Source: Ianthella basta (Eukaryota > Porifera > Demospongiae > Verongiida > Ianthellidae). From it: a stretch of 64,000 nt of DNA. Below are positions 37,981 to 49,662 of this stretch, piece after piece. The notes under the pieces are model-generated. The model was not told the origin of the DNA. It made no database searches and saw only the letters and a list, made by a program, of their open reading frames with translations. The stretch covers positions 5,930,950 to 5,994,949 of the forward strand of contig OZ025887.1 in assembly GCA_964019415.1 (NCBI GenBank), written 5' to 3'. How positions within the stretch are numbered: the first letter of the stretch is position 1; every line of letters starts with the position of its first letter. The position numbers and the translations under genes are program-made.

Positions 37981-38437
37981 GCACGCACACACCTCAGCAG
38001 CAGCTGCAATACTGCAGGCTGGTTAGCAGCTGCTGCCCAGTGGAGAGGGGTTGTCCCTTGGTAGTCCGTACAGTGGAGGTTGCAGCTGAGTGGGCAAACA
38101 ACACAGAGGGCAGTACCAGCAGGCTAGTTAACACACCGACACATGTCAGCAGATGAGACAGGGACAACTGTCACACACTAGAGAATGTATTGAGCTACTT
38201 CTACAGCTCACACTGTTACCAAACTCAATAGTACACGTTCAAACACTTTGCCCCTCATCCAGCAATCCTGCCCATATCTGTGCCCCTCCCATTTTCCTTG
38301 TGCCCCTCCCACCTCTTATAAGAAAGGAGGGTCCTGATACAGTCTACAGATCCCTCAGCGCAGGCATAATGCAGTGCGGTCCTCCCTTTCCCATCGCACA
38401 AGTTGACAACCTCCTCAGCATGGTCCAGGATGGCCTG

Positions 38438-38487
<50 letters not shown>

Positions 38488-40238
38488 CACAAGAGATAGA
38501 AATGCCAGCACAACATGGCCGGTGTGAGAGCCACCACACAGCACAACTCACACAGGACCATGGAAGCACCACGTACCTTGATACAATTTGGAGAGAAGTT
38601 GAGGATGGCGTAGTTGAGGGGAGTGCGTCCGTTGGGGTCCTGTGCTGTGGCATCCACTTGGGTAGAGGAGAGGAAGATGTGGATGTGGGCGTCTTGGTCA
38701 CACATCACAGCCCAGTGGAGGGGGGTAAGCCCCTCATTGTCCTGAGGAGGTTGAACCATAAACAAATACAAACATGAGTAATATGTGAATAACACAAGTG
38801 AAGTCCAAGAAACTGCACCAAATTGAAGTAGAGACTCAGAGCCAGGGTTGGAGTAAACAGCTCACCGTCTTGTTCTGGACACTTCTTCTGACATATTTGC
38901 AGAGTACTTTGATGCACTGTGTGTCAGCAGTCTTCATGCTCCAGTGGTAGGCGGTCCGGTTCTCAGGGTCTGTCTTTAACACATCAGCTTCATGTCTGAG
39001 GCAGGCAGGTCACATGAGCCACACCATCAAACACACCCTATCGACCACACCCCAGAAACCACACCCACAAGACCACACCCACAAGGCCACACCTCTTCCA
39101 GCACATACTGTGTTGTGACGTAGCATGCACCTACCAGTCCTCGCTGCCCCAGAGTGGCTCACCGAAGGAGGACCTTCATTGCTTGTGCCCTGGCCCTGTA
39201 CGCAGCCCAGAGGAGCGGAGTCAGTCCGGCTGCATCAGTCACATTCACATTCGCACCCAACTGAAGGAGGACCTGCAGACAGACATCAAAACTGAAGAAT
39301 AACTGGAACCCTTGAGTTTAGTGTGGGGCAGGGACTGTGTGCTGAGGGACAAGGTGAGTCTGTGTGTAAGTGATGTCAGTCATACACACCTCACACATCT
39401 TGGGCTGGTTGCCTAGCACTGCATACATCAGCGGAGTGCGTCCACCTTGATCCCGGTACTCAACCCCATACTGAAACACCTGCAAAAATAGCAATGGGGA
39501 CACAAAATGGGATTGGGGATGGCACAGCAATCACAGGACACCAAGTTCACATGACCCACTATAGCTTGAAGACTGAGATTCTCTCACACTTACCAGTTTC
39601 TTCATTGTACTGGACTTGACACCTTCCATAGCTGCCGTGTGGATCTCCACAGAGCTGGCAAATTGCTGTGAATCTCTAAAGTAGTCCCCAACGGCATCAG
39701 TTGATGAGGCAGAACGCAGGCCACTGCTGTGGGCTTCTTCCATATTGTAAGTGGGTGGATTGGCAGCTGGTCTCCCCTTGTGGGAGCTTTGGGGGTCTTG
39801 GCCACTCCCATGGGTGACTTGGTCATAATGAGGGGGTTCTACCCCTGCATAGCCATATGGTGCTAGCTGCTGTCCATGGTAATGAGCTATCACATTCCCA
39901 TTCCCACCTTCACTGGGAATGGGAGGCAGGCTGGGCCTCCCGAGGGACATCCGCTGGTGTTGGGGTAGTTTAAGTGTGTGAGCAAGTCCTGGACAAGGAA
40001 GAAGACATTCATACACATCACTCTGACAGAAATGAAGAGGAGTACTGTGTGTGTGTGTGTGTGTGTGTGTGCGTGCGTGCGTGTGTGTGTGCGTGCGTGT
40101 GTGTGAATGTGTGTGTGCGTGTGTGTGTGTGTGTGCGTGTGTGCGTGCGTGTGTGTGCGTGTGTGTGTGAGAGAATGTGTGTGTGCGTGTGTGTGTGTGT
40201 GTGCGTGCGTGTGTGTGTGTGCGTGTGTGTGTGAGAGA

Positions 40239-40336
<98 letters not shown>

Positions 40337-43300
40337 AAGTAGTGCTCAGCACCTGACTGTGTCATCTCGTCCTCAGACTCAGACCCCAGACTACTCAGGC
40401 TGTCACTAAGCTCTGTGTGTGCACCGTAGATGTTAACAGTGCCAGGAGGCGGGTCTCTTCCTGTCACATGACGGATGGGAGCCAATCGGTTTCTTGCAGG
40501 AGGGAGATGTGCCATGTTCACTGACTGAACAGGGGGTAAATTTCGATTTGTTGTTGGCATGGAAACAGTTTTCTGCTTCAGCTGAGGATGACGAACAGGA
40601 GGGAGATCTCTTGCTGCAAGGGGCATGGAGGAAGTGGGCTGGGCCATATACTGAGTAGGACCTTCATCATCAGCTGACACCACTGACGCTACGCTACCAC
40701 TCTGATGTGAGATGCTAACAGCAGACTCAGCCTGCATATCCTCTCCTCTACTTGTTCCTCCTTGATCAAGTACTTGGGCTGCTAGAGGAGGCGGATGCTC
40801 TTCTTCCTCCCCATCCGAGGGTGGGAGGCGTTGAGGGGGTCCACCACGCCCACTAGGGACATCAGGAAGAGGCGCCAATGTCCTCTCCATCACTTCCTCC
40901 ATTTCAGCAGAGCCTGTGCCTTGACCTGAACTGCCAACACCCTGCTGGGGGGCTGCCTCCCCCTCCTCTGCACTGGTGAAGGGTGCCAGTCCTTGTTGTG
41001 CCAATTGAGCTGAGAGGGATGTACTGGGATCCACCGGGCTCAAGTAGCTGGGCGCAATGGGCTCCATCTCTGACTGGAGCGGTTTACGAGCTACCTTGTG
41101 GGGTGGGGACAAGGGCACACTCTGCTCCTCCGTGCTGACCGAACCAGCTGCCCCCTCTGCAGTTGAAGCTGTGTTGGGAGTACCCAACCCGTGCGTGTGA
41201 ATGCAAGTTATTGTTGCCTCTGGCTCTAACTCCTGATCTGCGCTAGAAGCCAGTGAGCTGGGAACACCTTGTTGTACTGTCTTGGCTGTAGCAGGTTCAT
41301 GCGGTAGGGGCGTATTGGCAGTGAGGTCTTGCTCCAAGGTGGTGGCTCTTGCTTGCTGGGGCGTGCTCATGTGTTCGTCAGCTGCCATTTTCTTCTCTGT
41401 AGTCTTTGAAGATGATGGCTCCTCTTCATTACCCTTAGTAACAGTGTCTGGAGGTGGAGTCACTGGTGGATCCATTTGCTCACCATGTGGTGATACCACT
41501 CCCTTATCGGTCACTCCATTCTGGCGAGGTGGTGGATCAGACAAGAAAGTTCTCGTACCAGTAGAGCGTGTAGGGCTCTGATTGGGCTGATCTGCTGTAT
41601 CACCCTGCTCCTCACTGCTGCTGTCTCTCTCAGAAGAACGTTCAGGCAAACGTTTCCTTCTCTTCTTCTTCTTCACATGGCCTTCTCCCATTCCAACCAC
41701 CTTCGATGCATGCTGAAATGGTAACGGCTTGGCTTTGACTTCTTCTTCCAGTTGAACACCATCCCGGCCATCCTCTGGTTGCATCGGAGAAGGGGCAGAG
41801 GGCAGCTTTGGAGGGAATGGGTGCTCGGAAGGAGCTGGCATTGCTGGAGGTCGAGGAAGGATGCCACCAAAGGGCAGCTGCCCCAGGGGGAGGGGTTTCT
41901 TGATACCACCTCCTAGATTATATCCCGGCAAGCCCTGAGTATAACGATAATAGCAATTCAACAGTGCACAAGTGGAAATAACACAGCATTCCATTCTGTA
42001 TGCAATGTAGAAAAACATGCATTCTATCTATCAATATGTACACAGTTAGCCATATACATTGGTGTCTGTCTCCATCCTGCTTACCGGTAGTCTCCCTGGG
42101 GGAGCCCCTCCCTGCTTGCTCATGGATGGGAGGCTCGCAAGAGGCAGTGGAGGCCTTGGGAGGAGGGAGCCAAGCGGAGGGGCTGTGGGTGGCTGAGATG
42201 TTCTGCAACACAATGGATGCCAGCCAGTGGGAGTGGAATTATTAATAGGTAACTACGGCAACCTGTAGGCTGTAACCATGGCAACCATGCCCTTACAGTG
42301 GCGGTAAAGTGACCAGGTAGCAATACCAGGTCGGAACTAGGTGTGTATGCATCTGTACATCTGTGTGTGTATGTACCTGTGTGCAGCTAGGGGCTTCCCC
42401 CCTTCCACCAGATTCTGTTCTGCAGCGGCAATAGCTAGACAGAGATCCCTGCAGGAAGCTGTCACATCCTCCACAGCAGACCCATTCAGGGACAGAGTGC
42501 CATTGGCATGGACTTCCATGTTGCTTCCCTCCTCTACCCCGAGCTTCCTCTGCAACTCCTGTCGTGCATCACTGGCCGCCTTCCAATGCTGCCACACTGC
42601 AGTCAACTCCTGTGCTACTTCACTCCTTTCTGGTGTCACCTTCACCTGCTGCAGTTCTGAAGCTAGCTGAAGAGCCGGGAGAGTCCTCTCCACAGAGTCA
42701 GTGTGTATGGCAGATAGGAAGAAAAGCACACTCTTGCGATCAAAACAGTGTCGCAAAACTTTGGTGAACACTGAACCAGTGGTGACTTCTGCCAGCTTCT
42801 CCTCGCTGTCACCGCTGTACATGCTGTGGAGTGTACTGTGGAGTGCTAGTATGCTGGATCCCTCTTTGAGGAGGTGAGGTGAGTGGTGGCACCTCTCTAC
42901 GGCAGACCCAGACAAGTCAATGACTGTGAGGCGTCCCACTAGAGGTTCACTGCCACTAGAAGACAGCTGCTCAACACGGAGTGCAAACACAGCATGTGTT
43001 GCATGGCCCCGTGCTGTCCCACGACCAGCTATGGGAGAGTGTGGGGCACCTTTTGGAGGGAGAACAGACGACCTACTGGAGGAGGTGGGTTCTCGCTCAC
43101 TCCCTGTTGCATTCCTCATTAAAGCACCTCTCTCAATAGCCTGGATGATATCAGCTGGCGAGGACACCACTGTGTTGGTTGCACCATCAACGATGTAGTC
43201 CCCTGCTGTGGTCCCAACCACTTGGAGGGACCTCTTGCGACCGTCCAACAGGTCAGCTACACGCCCGTCCTCAAAGACGTGGTAGAACGATACTGTCATG

Positions 43301-43698
43301 TGAAACCGTTTCCCGCTGCATTCGCGGCTCTGAATCTTGTCGAACAGCTGCATTCCTATTCGCGCAGCCAGCCCACGCGCTTCTGGCCTAGTCCGTGACT
43401 GTCCCGGGGTCCCAAACAGACTGAAGCTCTTTCCGGAGCTGGGGTATCCATAGCTAAGCAGTGCGACATTGGTACCCTTCAAAAGAGATTCGGCTGCTGT
43501 CTCGCCTAATCCTTCTTCAAACAGCTGTTCGTGAGTGCATGCAGAACCAAAGACGCGGCCACCCTGAAAGCGAAATTCCCGATTTGCTGCAACGCTGCAA
43601 ACCGACCCTTCCTCGGAGTCGATTGTCCAAGCCAGCTGCTCCGTATCTGCAGGTTTGGCTCGTATGAGAATCTGCACTGAGCTTGAGTTGGAATCCAT
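36533..43698 (-). CDS. Divergent kinesin motor fused to ankyrin repeats
   Basis: Exons, phases all consistent: 43698-42377, 42202-42085, 41934-40353, 39988-39594, 39479-39390, 39272-39163, 38995-38866, 38741-38577, 38434-38313, 38085-37993, 37806-37758, 37539-37254, 37157-37072 and possibly 36667-36533; about 1560 residues. Residues 1-340 resemble a kinesin motor: P-loop GYPSSGKS (84-91), [21 protein letters not shown] then SSRS (207-210), an insertion before ATHAVF, and DLSGSA (261-266) in place of DLAGSE. A short helical neck follows. Residues about 480-1140 are Pro/Ser/Glu-rich with a KKKKRRKR cluster. Exons 5-12 encode about seven ankyrin repeats ([52 protein letters not shown]). The last exon is least certain. 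It is head to head with HAAO. The family is not recognised as a fusion. Confidence 0.75.
36739..36835. mobile_element. GC-rich palindromic element
   Basis: 97 bp, a near-perfect inverted repeat: TAGTCTCGCGCGCCAGCCCC at one end and its complement at the other, with CGCGATTGCGCAAT arms around a 15-bp loop. It sits in the proposed last intron of the kinesin-ankyrin gene. Probably a MITE. Confidence 0.65.
37891..37976. repeat. (CA)n microsatellite in kinesin-ankyrin intron 10
   Basis: About 43 CA units followed by GCACGCACGCACAC. Confidence 0.93.
38440..38490. repeat. (CA)n microsatellite at the left duplication breakpoint
   Basis: CA array in the intron between exons 8 and 9 of the kinesin-ankyrin gene. 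The copy in unit 2 begins within this array (46232), so the duplication breakpoint lies here. Confidence 0.8.
40044..40336. repeat. (TG)n microsatellite in kinesin-ankyrin intron 3
   Basis: About 290 bp of TG with GCGTGCG and GAGAGAATG interruptions. The equivalent place in unit 2 (48260-48292) has only about 40 bp. Confidence 0.93.
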
Positions 43699-43843
43699 GA
43701 CGTCAGTGCACACCAATACACACGTTCATGTCAAAGGCGTGGTACTGCTGCTTTGATTTCAGCAAGGCCACGTTGAGTTAACGCCATCTTGTTTATTTGT
43801 TTGCTCGAGCATAGATCTGACCACGCCCTCGTTACGCAACAAA
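43699..43843. promoter_or_regulatory. Divergent promoter kinesin-ankyrin/HAAO
   Basis: 145 bp between divergent start codons. TGACGTCA (43697-43704), a perfect CRE, overlaps the minus-strand ATG. GCCATCTTG (about 43783-43791) matches a YY1 site. TTACGCAA (about 43832) resembles a C/EBP site. All three regions can be compared with the unit 2 copy, where the CRE and the YY1-like site persist. Confidence 0.5.
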
Positions 43844-45413
43844 ATGGCCGAGACATCCCAGGATGTCAGTACCAGTACTACCCCGTCCATCGTAAGTGGA
43901 AGAAAGAAAGGTGCCCAATCCGAAGAGCCAGAGTCCAAGAGAGCTCTTATGGAAGAGGCTCCGGTCAATAAGGTATCACAATGGATTGAAGAGAACAAGA
44001 ATTTCTTTCTTCCACCTGTGTGCAACAAGTTGATGTACGGGAGACAGCTCAAAGTAATGTTCATTGGAGGACCCAATGTGAGGAAGGACTACCACATGGA
44101 GGAAGGAGAAGAGGTGAGGATAACGGGAAGGATAAATTATTGCCAATCTGTGTCTTGTCTTCCATTGTGTTTGCTACGTATAAAGTTATTCTTCCTGCGA
44201 GTATTAGTGGTTCTATCAGCTCAAAGGGGATATGGTCCTGAAGGTGGTGGAGAAAGGAGAGCACAAGGACGTCATCATCAAGGAGGGGGAGTGCTTCATG
44301 CTCCCGTCCCGCATCCCGCACTCTCCCCAGCGCTTTGAGAACACTGTCGGCCTGGTCATTGAGAGGGATAGACTGGACACTGAGACAGATGGACTGAGGT
44401 AACACCATACACCACTACCAACGTGAGCTCTGCATTGTACACCACCATCATTGCCACTGCATACAACCTGTATTGACCTTTGATGTGTGCAGGTACTATG
44501 TTGACGGCTGCACTGACACACTGTGGGAGGAGTGGTTCCATTGCTTTGATCTTGGGATACAGCTTGGACCTGTCATTAAGAAGTAAGAGATACTCTTCCT
44601 TCACTGGCACACCTGTAAAGGGTGTAGGGGTGGTCTAATCAGCCTAGACTACACTCATAGTTCAATGATGTTGCTCTAGCCTAGTATTTGGGTTGTACTA
44701 GTGGCCAAGGTATCATGGAAGTTGGGCCTCCTGTGTCGATGCTGTTGGTGTGTTGTGGTGTAGGTTCTTTGCATCTGAGGAGTACAAAACTGGCAAGCCA
44801 CCCGAGGACAAGGTGTTTGGGCCACCTCCATTTGAGCTTAACACCACTACCTCCCTGGCAGAGCCAATCAACTTCAAGCAGGTTAGTGGCCATGACAGAG
44901 GAAAGTCAGACTGGCATTGCAATCATGTCTTTAATGCTTTATTCTAGTCCATCAAGGACAGCAAGGCTGAGATTGAGGAAAAGGGAAGCAAAATCCTGTT
45001 TGGTGAATCTAGTGGTGAATTTCAGGTTGGTTGTGTGCATGCATGCTTTTATTGATGAACCACTTCACCAGTGGTGGTTGCCCTCGCACACTGTGTGCCT
45101 GTGCAGGTAACAGTGTGGGGTACCAGTTGCCAAGAGGAAAGCTATGAGGGTGAAGTGTTTCTATGGCAACTTGAGGGCGAGTCAGAAGTTACTCATAGTG
45201 ATGGTAGTACCACTGTGCTGGAGGAGGACTCCTGCCTCATCATCCCACCCAAGGAGAAGTAAGTTGAATGTTCTCAACAGTGCATTGTCTGCTTGCGATT
45301 TTGCTTCACATTCACTACGACATTATTGCAGGTTTTCAGCCACCTGTAAGAGCGGTGGCAGGAGGCTGTCAGTGAAGACAGACCCACTGGCTAACAAGCC
45401 AAAGGAGCAGTAA
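43844..45413 (+). CDS. HAAO: 3-hydroxyanthranilate 3,4-dioxygenase (intact copy)
   Basis: Non-haem iron cupin enzyme of the kynurenine pathway that opens 3-hydroxyanthranilate on the way to quinolinate/NAD. Exons 43844-44113, 44208-44398, 44493-44582, 44764-44881, 44948-45025, 45107-45258, 45332-45413; about 326 residues, some 40 longer than the vertebrate enzyme because of an N-terminal extension rich in Ser/Thr/Lys. The iron ligands are visible: His in [15 protein letters not shown], Glu in the same block and His in [10 protein letters not shown]. The second cupin lies in exons 5-6. AATAAA at 45582 is a likely poly(A) signal. A decayed paralogue lies in unit 2. Confidence 0.93.
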
Positions 45414-45646
45414 CACACTCCACAAAGACTATTTTGACCCATTCATTTCAGTGCTTAGTACACAGTTGCCAACACTTACTGCTTTAACAAACAAGTAGTG
45501 TAAATTTCATGGAAAAGGCTGTGCAGTGTGTGAAGAAGCTTGTGAAATGGAGTGCAAGAGTGCATGTCATGCTAACAAAATAATAAAGAAAGTGGTGTCA
45601 TAAGTACTGCTAGAGAAAGAAACAAGATATAATGCAGCTGCAGCGA
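45414..45646. other. Convergent spacer HAAO/TMEM229 (unit 1)
   Basis: 233 bp with AATAAA at 45582-45587. Nearly identical to 55964-56196 in unit 2. Confidence 0.6.
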
Positions 45647-46231
45647 TCAACCATCATTGCTTTCATCCTCTCCTTCAGCACTGCAGGAAAATGTCACTGG
45701 CTGGCTTCTCTGCTTTAAGTTAGTCCCAGAGAAGGTTCGGATCAGAGTGTGTGTTACAATGTGGGTTGACTGGACCAGGTCACTGTCAGATTCTACCACC
45801 GAGTAGCGCTTCCATGATGCACTCCTCTCCAAGCTCTGTAGGTACTGATACAACTGCTCAAAGTACAGTCCCCCCAGAAACCAGGCGGGGGTGTACTCCA
45901 ACGTTATAAGGCCAGCAAGTTGTAGTCAAATGCAGAGTAGTCCCATGGGCACATTCCGAAGTAGCTCAGGATGAGGCCGAAAGAGAACTCCCATATGTAT
46001 GTAAAGAGTACATAGATGCTGCACCGCACGAGGAGGTGCACTTTCCATGCCGTCAAGATGTCGCAGATCAGTTCTGCAAGCAGCAGCGTCCCCAGTCCGT
46101 AGATAAAGAAGGCCCAAATGGAGGACACCCCCTTGAGGGCTAAATCACCCGTGACCACATACTCCCACACACTGGTGAAGACCATTTCAGTGAAGATACC
46201 ATGAATGCCCCAGAAGTACAACCTTGCCAGG
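45647..46231 (-). pseudogene. TMEM229 pseudogene (unit 1 copy)
   Basis: Same coding sequence as the intact gene at 56197-56793, but the duplication breakpoint removed the start codon and promoter (homology stops at CCAGG, 46231). A one-base deletion near 45914 (GGCCAGCAAG against GGCCAAGCAAG) shifts the frame and leads to an early stop at about 45904. Confidence 0.88.
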
Positions 46232-46907
46232 CACGCACACACACAAGAGATAGGAATGCCAGCACCACATGGCTGGTGTGAGAACCACTACACAGCACAA
46301 CTCACACAGAACCATGGAAGCACCACATACCTTGATACAATTTGGAGAGATGTTGAGGATGGCATAGTTGATAGGAGTGTGCCCATTGGGGTCCTGTGCT
46401 GTGGCAACCACTTGGGTAGAGGAGAGGAAGATGTGGATGTGGGCGTCTCGATCACACATCATGGCCCAGTGGAGGGGGGTAAGCCCCTCATTGTCCTGAG
46501 GAGGTTGAACCATAAACAAATACAAACATGAGTAATATGTGAATAACACAAGTGAGGTCCAAGAAACTGCACCAAATTGAAGTAGAGACTCAGAGCCAGG
46601 GTTGGAGTAAACAGCTCACCGTCTTGTTCTGGACACTTCTTCTGACATATTTGCAGAGTACTTTGATGCACTGTGTGTCAGCAGTCTTCATGCTCCAGTG
46701 GTAGGTGGTCCGGTTCTCAGGGTCTGTCTTTAACACGTCAGCTTCATGTCTGAGGCAGGCAGGTCACATGAGCCACACCATCAAACACACCCTATCGATC
46801 ACACCCCAGAGACCACACCCACAAGACCCTACCCACAAGGCCACACCTCTTCCAGCACCTACTGTCAGTGTGTTGTGACGTAGCATGTACCTATATACTA
46901 GTCCTTG

Positions 46908-47343
46908 ATGAGTAAGCAGGTCACAGCAGGGAATCATTAATGCAATCCAAGACGTTTTGATCCGGAGATCTTCATCAGTTGTACAAAACTTAAAGGGGGG
47001 GTTGTGAATTATATAGGGCAGCTATGGGCAGGAAAGTGGAGACTGGGGGACAACATAAGATGAGAATTATGTAAGGGCATTAAGTAACTAAAGCATAGTC
47101 TATGGAAAATTAATAATGGGGGGAGGGGGGTCATGTGAGGAGGGGGAACCAAATACTGTCTAAAGTTAGTCCACCATCTAGGTTAATTTGTTGTGTTTGC
47201 TGTCTGGTGGATGTGGAGAGCTTCTGCGATCCTTCTGTGGGAGAGGTTTGGCACAACTTCCTTCACTTTGGCAGATTCCCAATCCACTTGGTGACCGGAC
47301 TTGTACAGCAATGCCATTCTTTTGGTCCTGCTTCTTCACCGCC
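46908..47343 (-). mobile_element. 5'-truncated Penelope-like element fragment
   Basis: 436 bp inserted relative to unit 1 and flanked by a 12-bp repeat TACTAGTCCTTG (46896-46907 and 47344-47355). The minus strand encodes GHQVDWESAKV and INLDGGLTLDSIW, matching the end of the GIY-YIG endonuclease domain of Penelope-like retroelements. Downstream lies CTGATGAAGATCTCCGGATC followed by AAAACGTC, the ATGAAG...ACGT type motif common at their 3' ends. Only the 3' end is present. Confidence 0.75.
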
Positions 47344-48259
47344 TACTAGTCCTTGCTGCCCCAGAGTGGCTCACCGTTGGAGGACCTTCATTGCTTGTGC
47401 CCTGGCCCTGTATGCAGCCCAGAGGAGTGGAGTCAGTCCGGCTGCATCAGTCACATTCACATTTGCACCCAACTGAAGAAGGACCTGCAGACAGACATCA
47501 AAACTGAAGAATAACTGGAACCCTTGAGTTTAGTGTGGGGCAGGGACTGTGTGCTGAGGGACAAGGTGAGTCTGTGTGTAAGTGATGTCAGTCATACACA
47601 CCTCACACATCTTGGGCTGGTTGCCTAGCACTGCATACATCAGCGGAGTGCGTCCACCTTGATCCTGGTATTCAACCCCATACTGAAACACCTGCAAAAA
47701 TAGAAATGGGGATACAAAATGGGATTGGGGATGGCACAGCAATCACAGGACACCAAGTTCACATGACCCACTATAGCTTGAAGACTGAGATTCTCTCACA
47801 CTTACCAGTTTCTTCATTGTACTGGACTTGACACCTTCCATTGCCGCTGTGTGGATCTCCACAGAGCTGGCAAATTGCTGTGAATCTCTAAAGTAGTCCC
47901 CAACGGCATCAGTCGATGAGGCAGAATGCAGGCCACTGCTGTGGGCTTCTTCCATATTGTAAGTGGGTGGATTGGCAGCTGGTCTCCCCTTGTGAGAGCT
48001 TTGGGGGTCTTGGCCCCTCCCATGGGTGACTTGGTCATAATGAGGGGGTTCTACCCCTGCATAGCCATATGATACAAGCTGCTGTCCATGGTAATGAGCT
48101 ATCACATTCCCATTCCCACCTTCACTGGGAATGGGAGGCAGGCTGGGCCTCCCGAGGGACATCCGCTGGTGTTGGGGTAGTTTAAGTGTGTGAGCAAGTC
48201 CTGAACAAGGAAGAAGACATTCATACACATCACTCAGACAGAAATGAAGAGGAGTACTG

Positions 48260-48292
48260 TGCGTGCGTACGTGTGCGTGTGTGTGTGTGTGC
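48260..48292. repeat. Short (TG)n, contracted allele of the unit 1 array
   Basis: GTGCGTGCGTACGTGTGCGTGTGTGTGTG at the place where unit 1 has about 290 bp of TG. Confidence 0.85.
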
Positions 48293-49131
48293 AAGTAGTG
48301 CTCAGCACCTGACTGTGTCATCTCGTCCTCAGACTCAGACCCCAGACTACTCAGGCTGTCACTAGGCTCTGTGTGTGCACTGTAGATGTTAACAGTGCCA
48401 GGAGGCGGGTTCCTTCCTGTCACATGACAAATGGGAGCCAATCGGTTTCTTGCAGGAGGGAGATGTGTCATATTCATTGACTGAACAGGGGGTAAATTTT
48501 GATTTGCTGTGGGCATGGAAACAGTTTTCTGCTTCAGCTGAGGATGACGAACAGGAGGGAGATCTCTTGCTGCAAGGGGCATGGAGGAAGTGGGCTGGGC
48601 CATATACTGAGTAGGACCTTCATCATCAGCTGACACCACTGACGTTACGCTACCACTCTGATGTGAGATGCTAACAGCAGACTCAGCCTGCATATCCTCT
48701 CCTCTATTTGTGCCTCCCTGATCGAGTACTTGGGCTGTTACAGGAGGCGGATGCTCTTCTTCCTCCCAATCTTGTCGAACAGCTGCATTCCTATTCACGC
48801 AGCCAGCCCACACACTTCTGGCCTAGTCCACGACTGTCCCGGGGTTCCAAACAGACTGAAGCTCTTTCCAGAGCTGGGGTATCCATAGCTAAGCAGTGTG
48901 ACATAGGTACCGCTCAGAAGGGATTCGGCTGCTGTCTCGCCTAATCCTTCCTCAAACAGCTGTTCGTGAGTGCATGCAGAACCAAAGACGCGGCCACCCT
49001 GAAAGCGAAATTCCTGATTTGCTGCAATGCTGCAAACCAACCCTTCCTCGGGCTTGATCATCCAAGCCAGCTGCTCCGTATCTGCAGGTTTGGCTCGTAC
49101 AAAAATCTGCACTGAGCTTGAGTTGGAATCC

Positions 49132-49275
49132 ATGACGTCAGTGCACACCAATACACACGTGCATGTCAAAGGCCTGGTATTGCTGCCTTGATTTCAGCAA
49201 GGGCCATGATGAGTTAATGCCATCTTGTCTGTCTGTTCGAGCATCGATCTGATCACACCCTCATTACACAACAAA
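49132..49275. promoter_or_regulatory. Duplicated divergent promoter (unit 2)
   Basis: Copy of 43699-43843. The CRE TGACGTCA at the minus-strand ATG and GCCATCTTG are retained; the TTACGCAA site has changed (TTACACAA). Confidence 0.5.
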
Positions 49276-49662
49276 ATGGCCAACACATCCCAAGGCGCGC
49301 AAGAGAGCGTCAGTACTACCCCGTCCATCATAAGTGGAAGAAAGGTGCCCAATTCGAAGAGCCAGAGTCCAAGAGAGCTCTTATGGAAGAGGCTCTGGTC
49401 AATATGGTTTCACAATGGATTTAAGAGAACAAGAAGTTCTTTCTTCCTCCTGTGTGCAACAAGTTAATGTACGGGGAACAGCTCAAAATAATGTTCATTG
49501 GAGGACCCAATGTGAGGAAGGACTACCACATGGAGGAAGGAGAAGAGGTGAGGATAACGGGAAGGATAAATTATTGCCAATCTGCGTTTTGTCTTCCATT
49601 GTGTTTGTTACGTCCGTCAGGCAGCACACCGAACTGGTCACTCGGAGAGGGAATCAACTCAA

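Larger units (their letters stand above)
38479..46231. repeat. Tandem segmental duplication, unit 1
   Basis: About 7.75 kb containing exons 1-8 of the kinesin-ankyrin gene, HAAO and most of TMEM229. Unit 2 (46232-56782) repeats the same order and orientation. The junction at 46231/46232 joins TMEM229 coding sequence (CCAGG) to the CA array of the kinesin-ankyrin intron. Confidence 0.9.
46330..49131 (-). pseudogene. Kinesin-ankyrin pseudogene (unit 2 copy)
   Basis: Holds the N-terminal motor segment (from ATG 49131), parts of exon 3, exon 4 and ankyrin exons 5-8. It lacks the last exons because the unit starts inside intron 8. A CGA-to-TGA change (about 48823) stops the motor, a 2.5-kb deletion removes most of the motor and linker and joins the frames out of register, and a Penelope-like fragment sits beside exon 6. 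Not expected to make the full protein. Confidence 0.88.

Noticed and set aside
40018-40340. His/Thr-rich open frame continuing from kinesin-ankyrin exon 3
   Set aside because: It is the (CA)n of intron 3 read through; exon 3 ends at a donor (40353) and the next exon joins in phase.
47743-48813. Unit 2 kinesin-ankyrin fragment as a shorter working gene
   Set aside because: The 2.5-kb deletion, the TGA and loss of the 3' exons leave no start-to-stop product with either domain complete; only incidental expression is possible.
49276-49467. Short protein MANTSQ... as a separate gene
   Set aside because: It is the frameshifted first exon of the HAAO copy.
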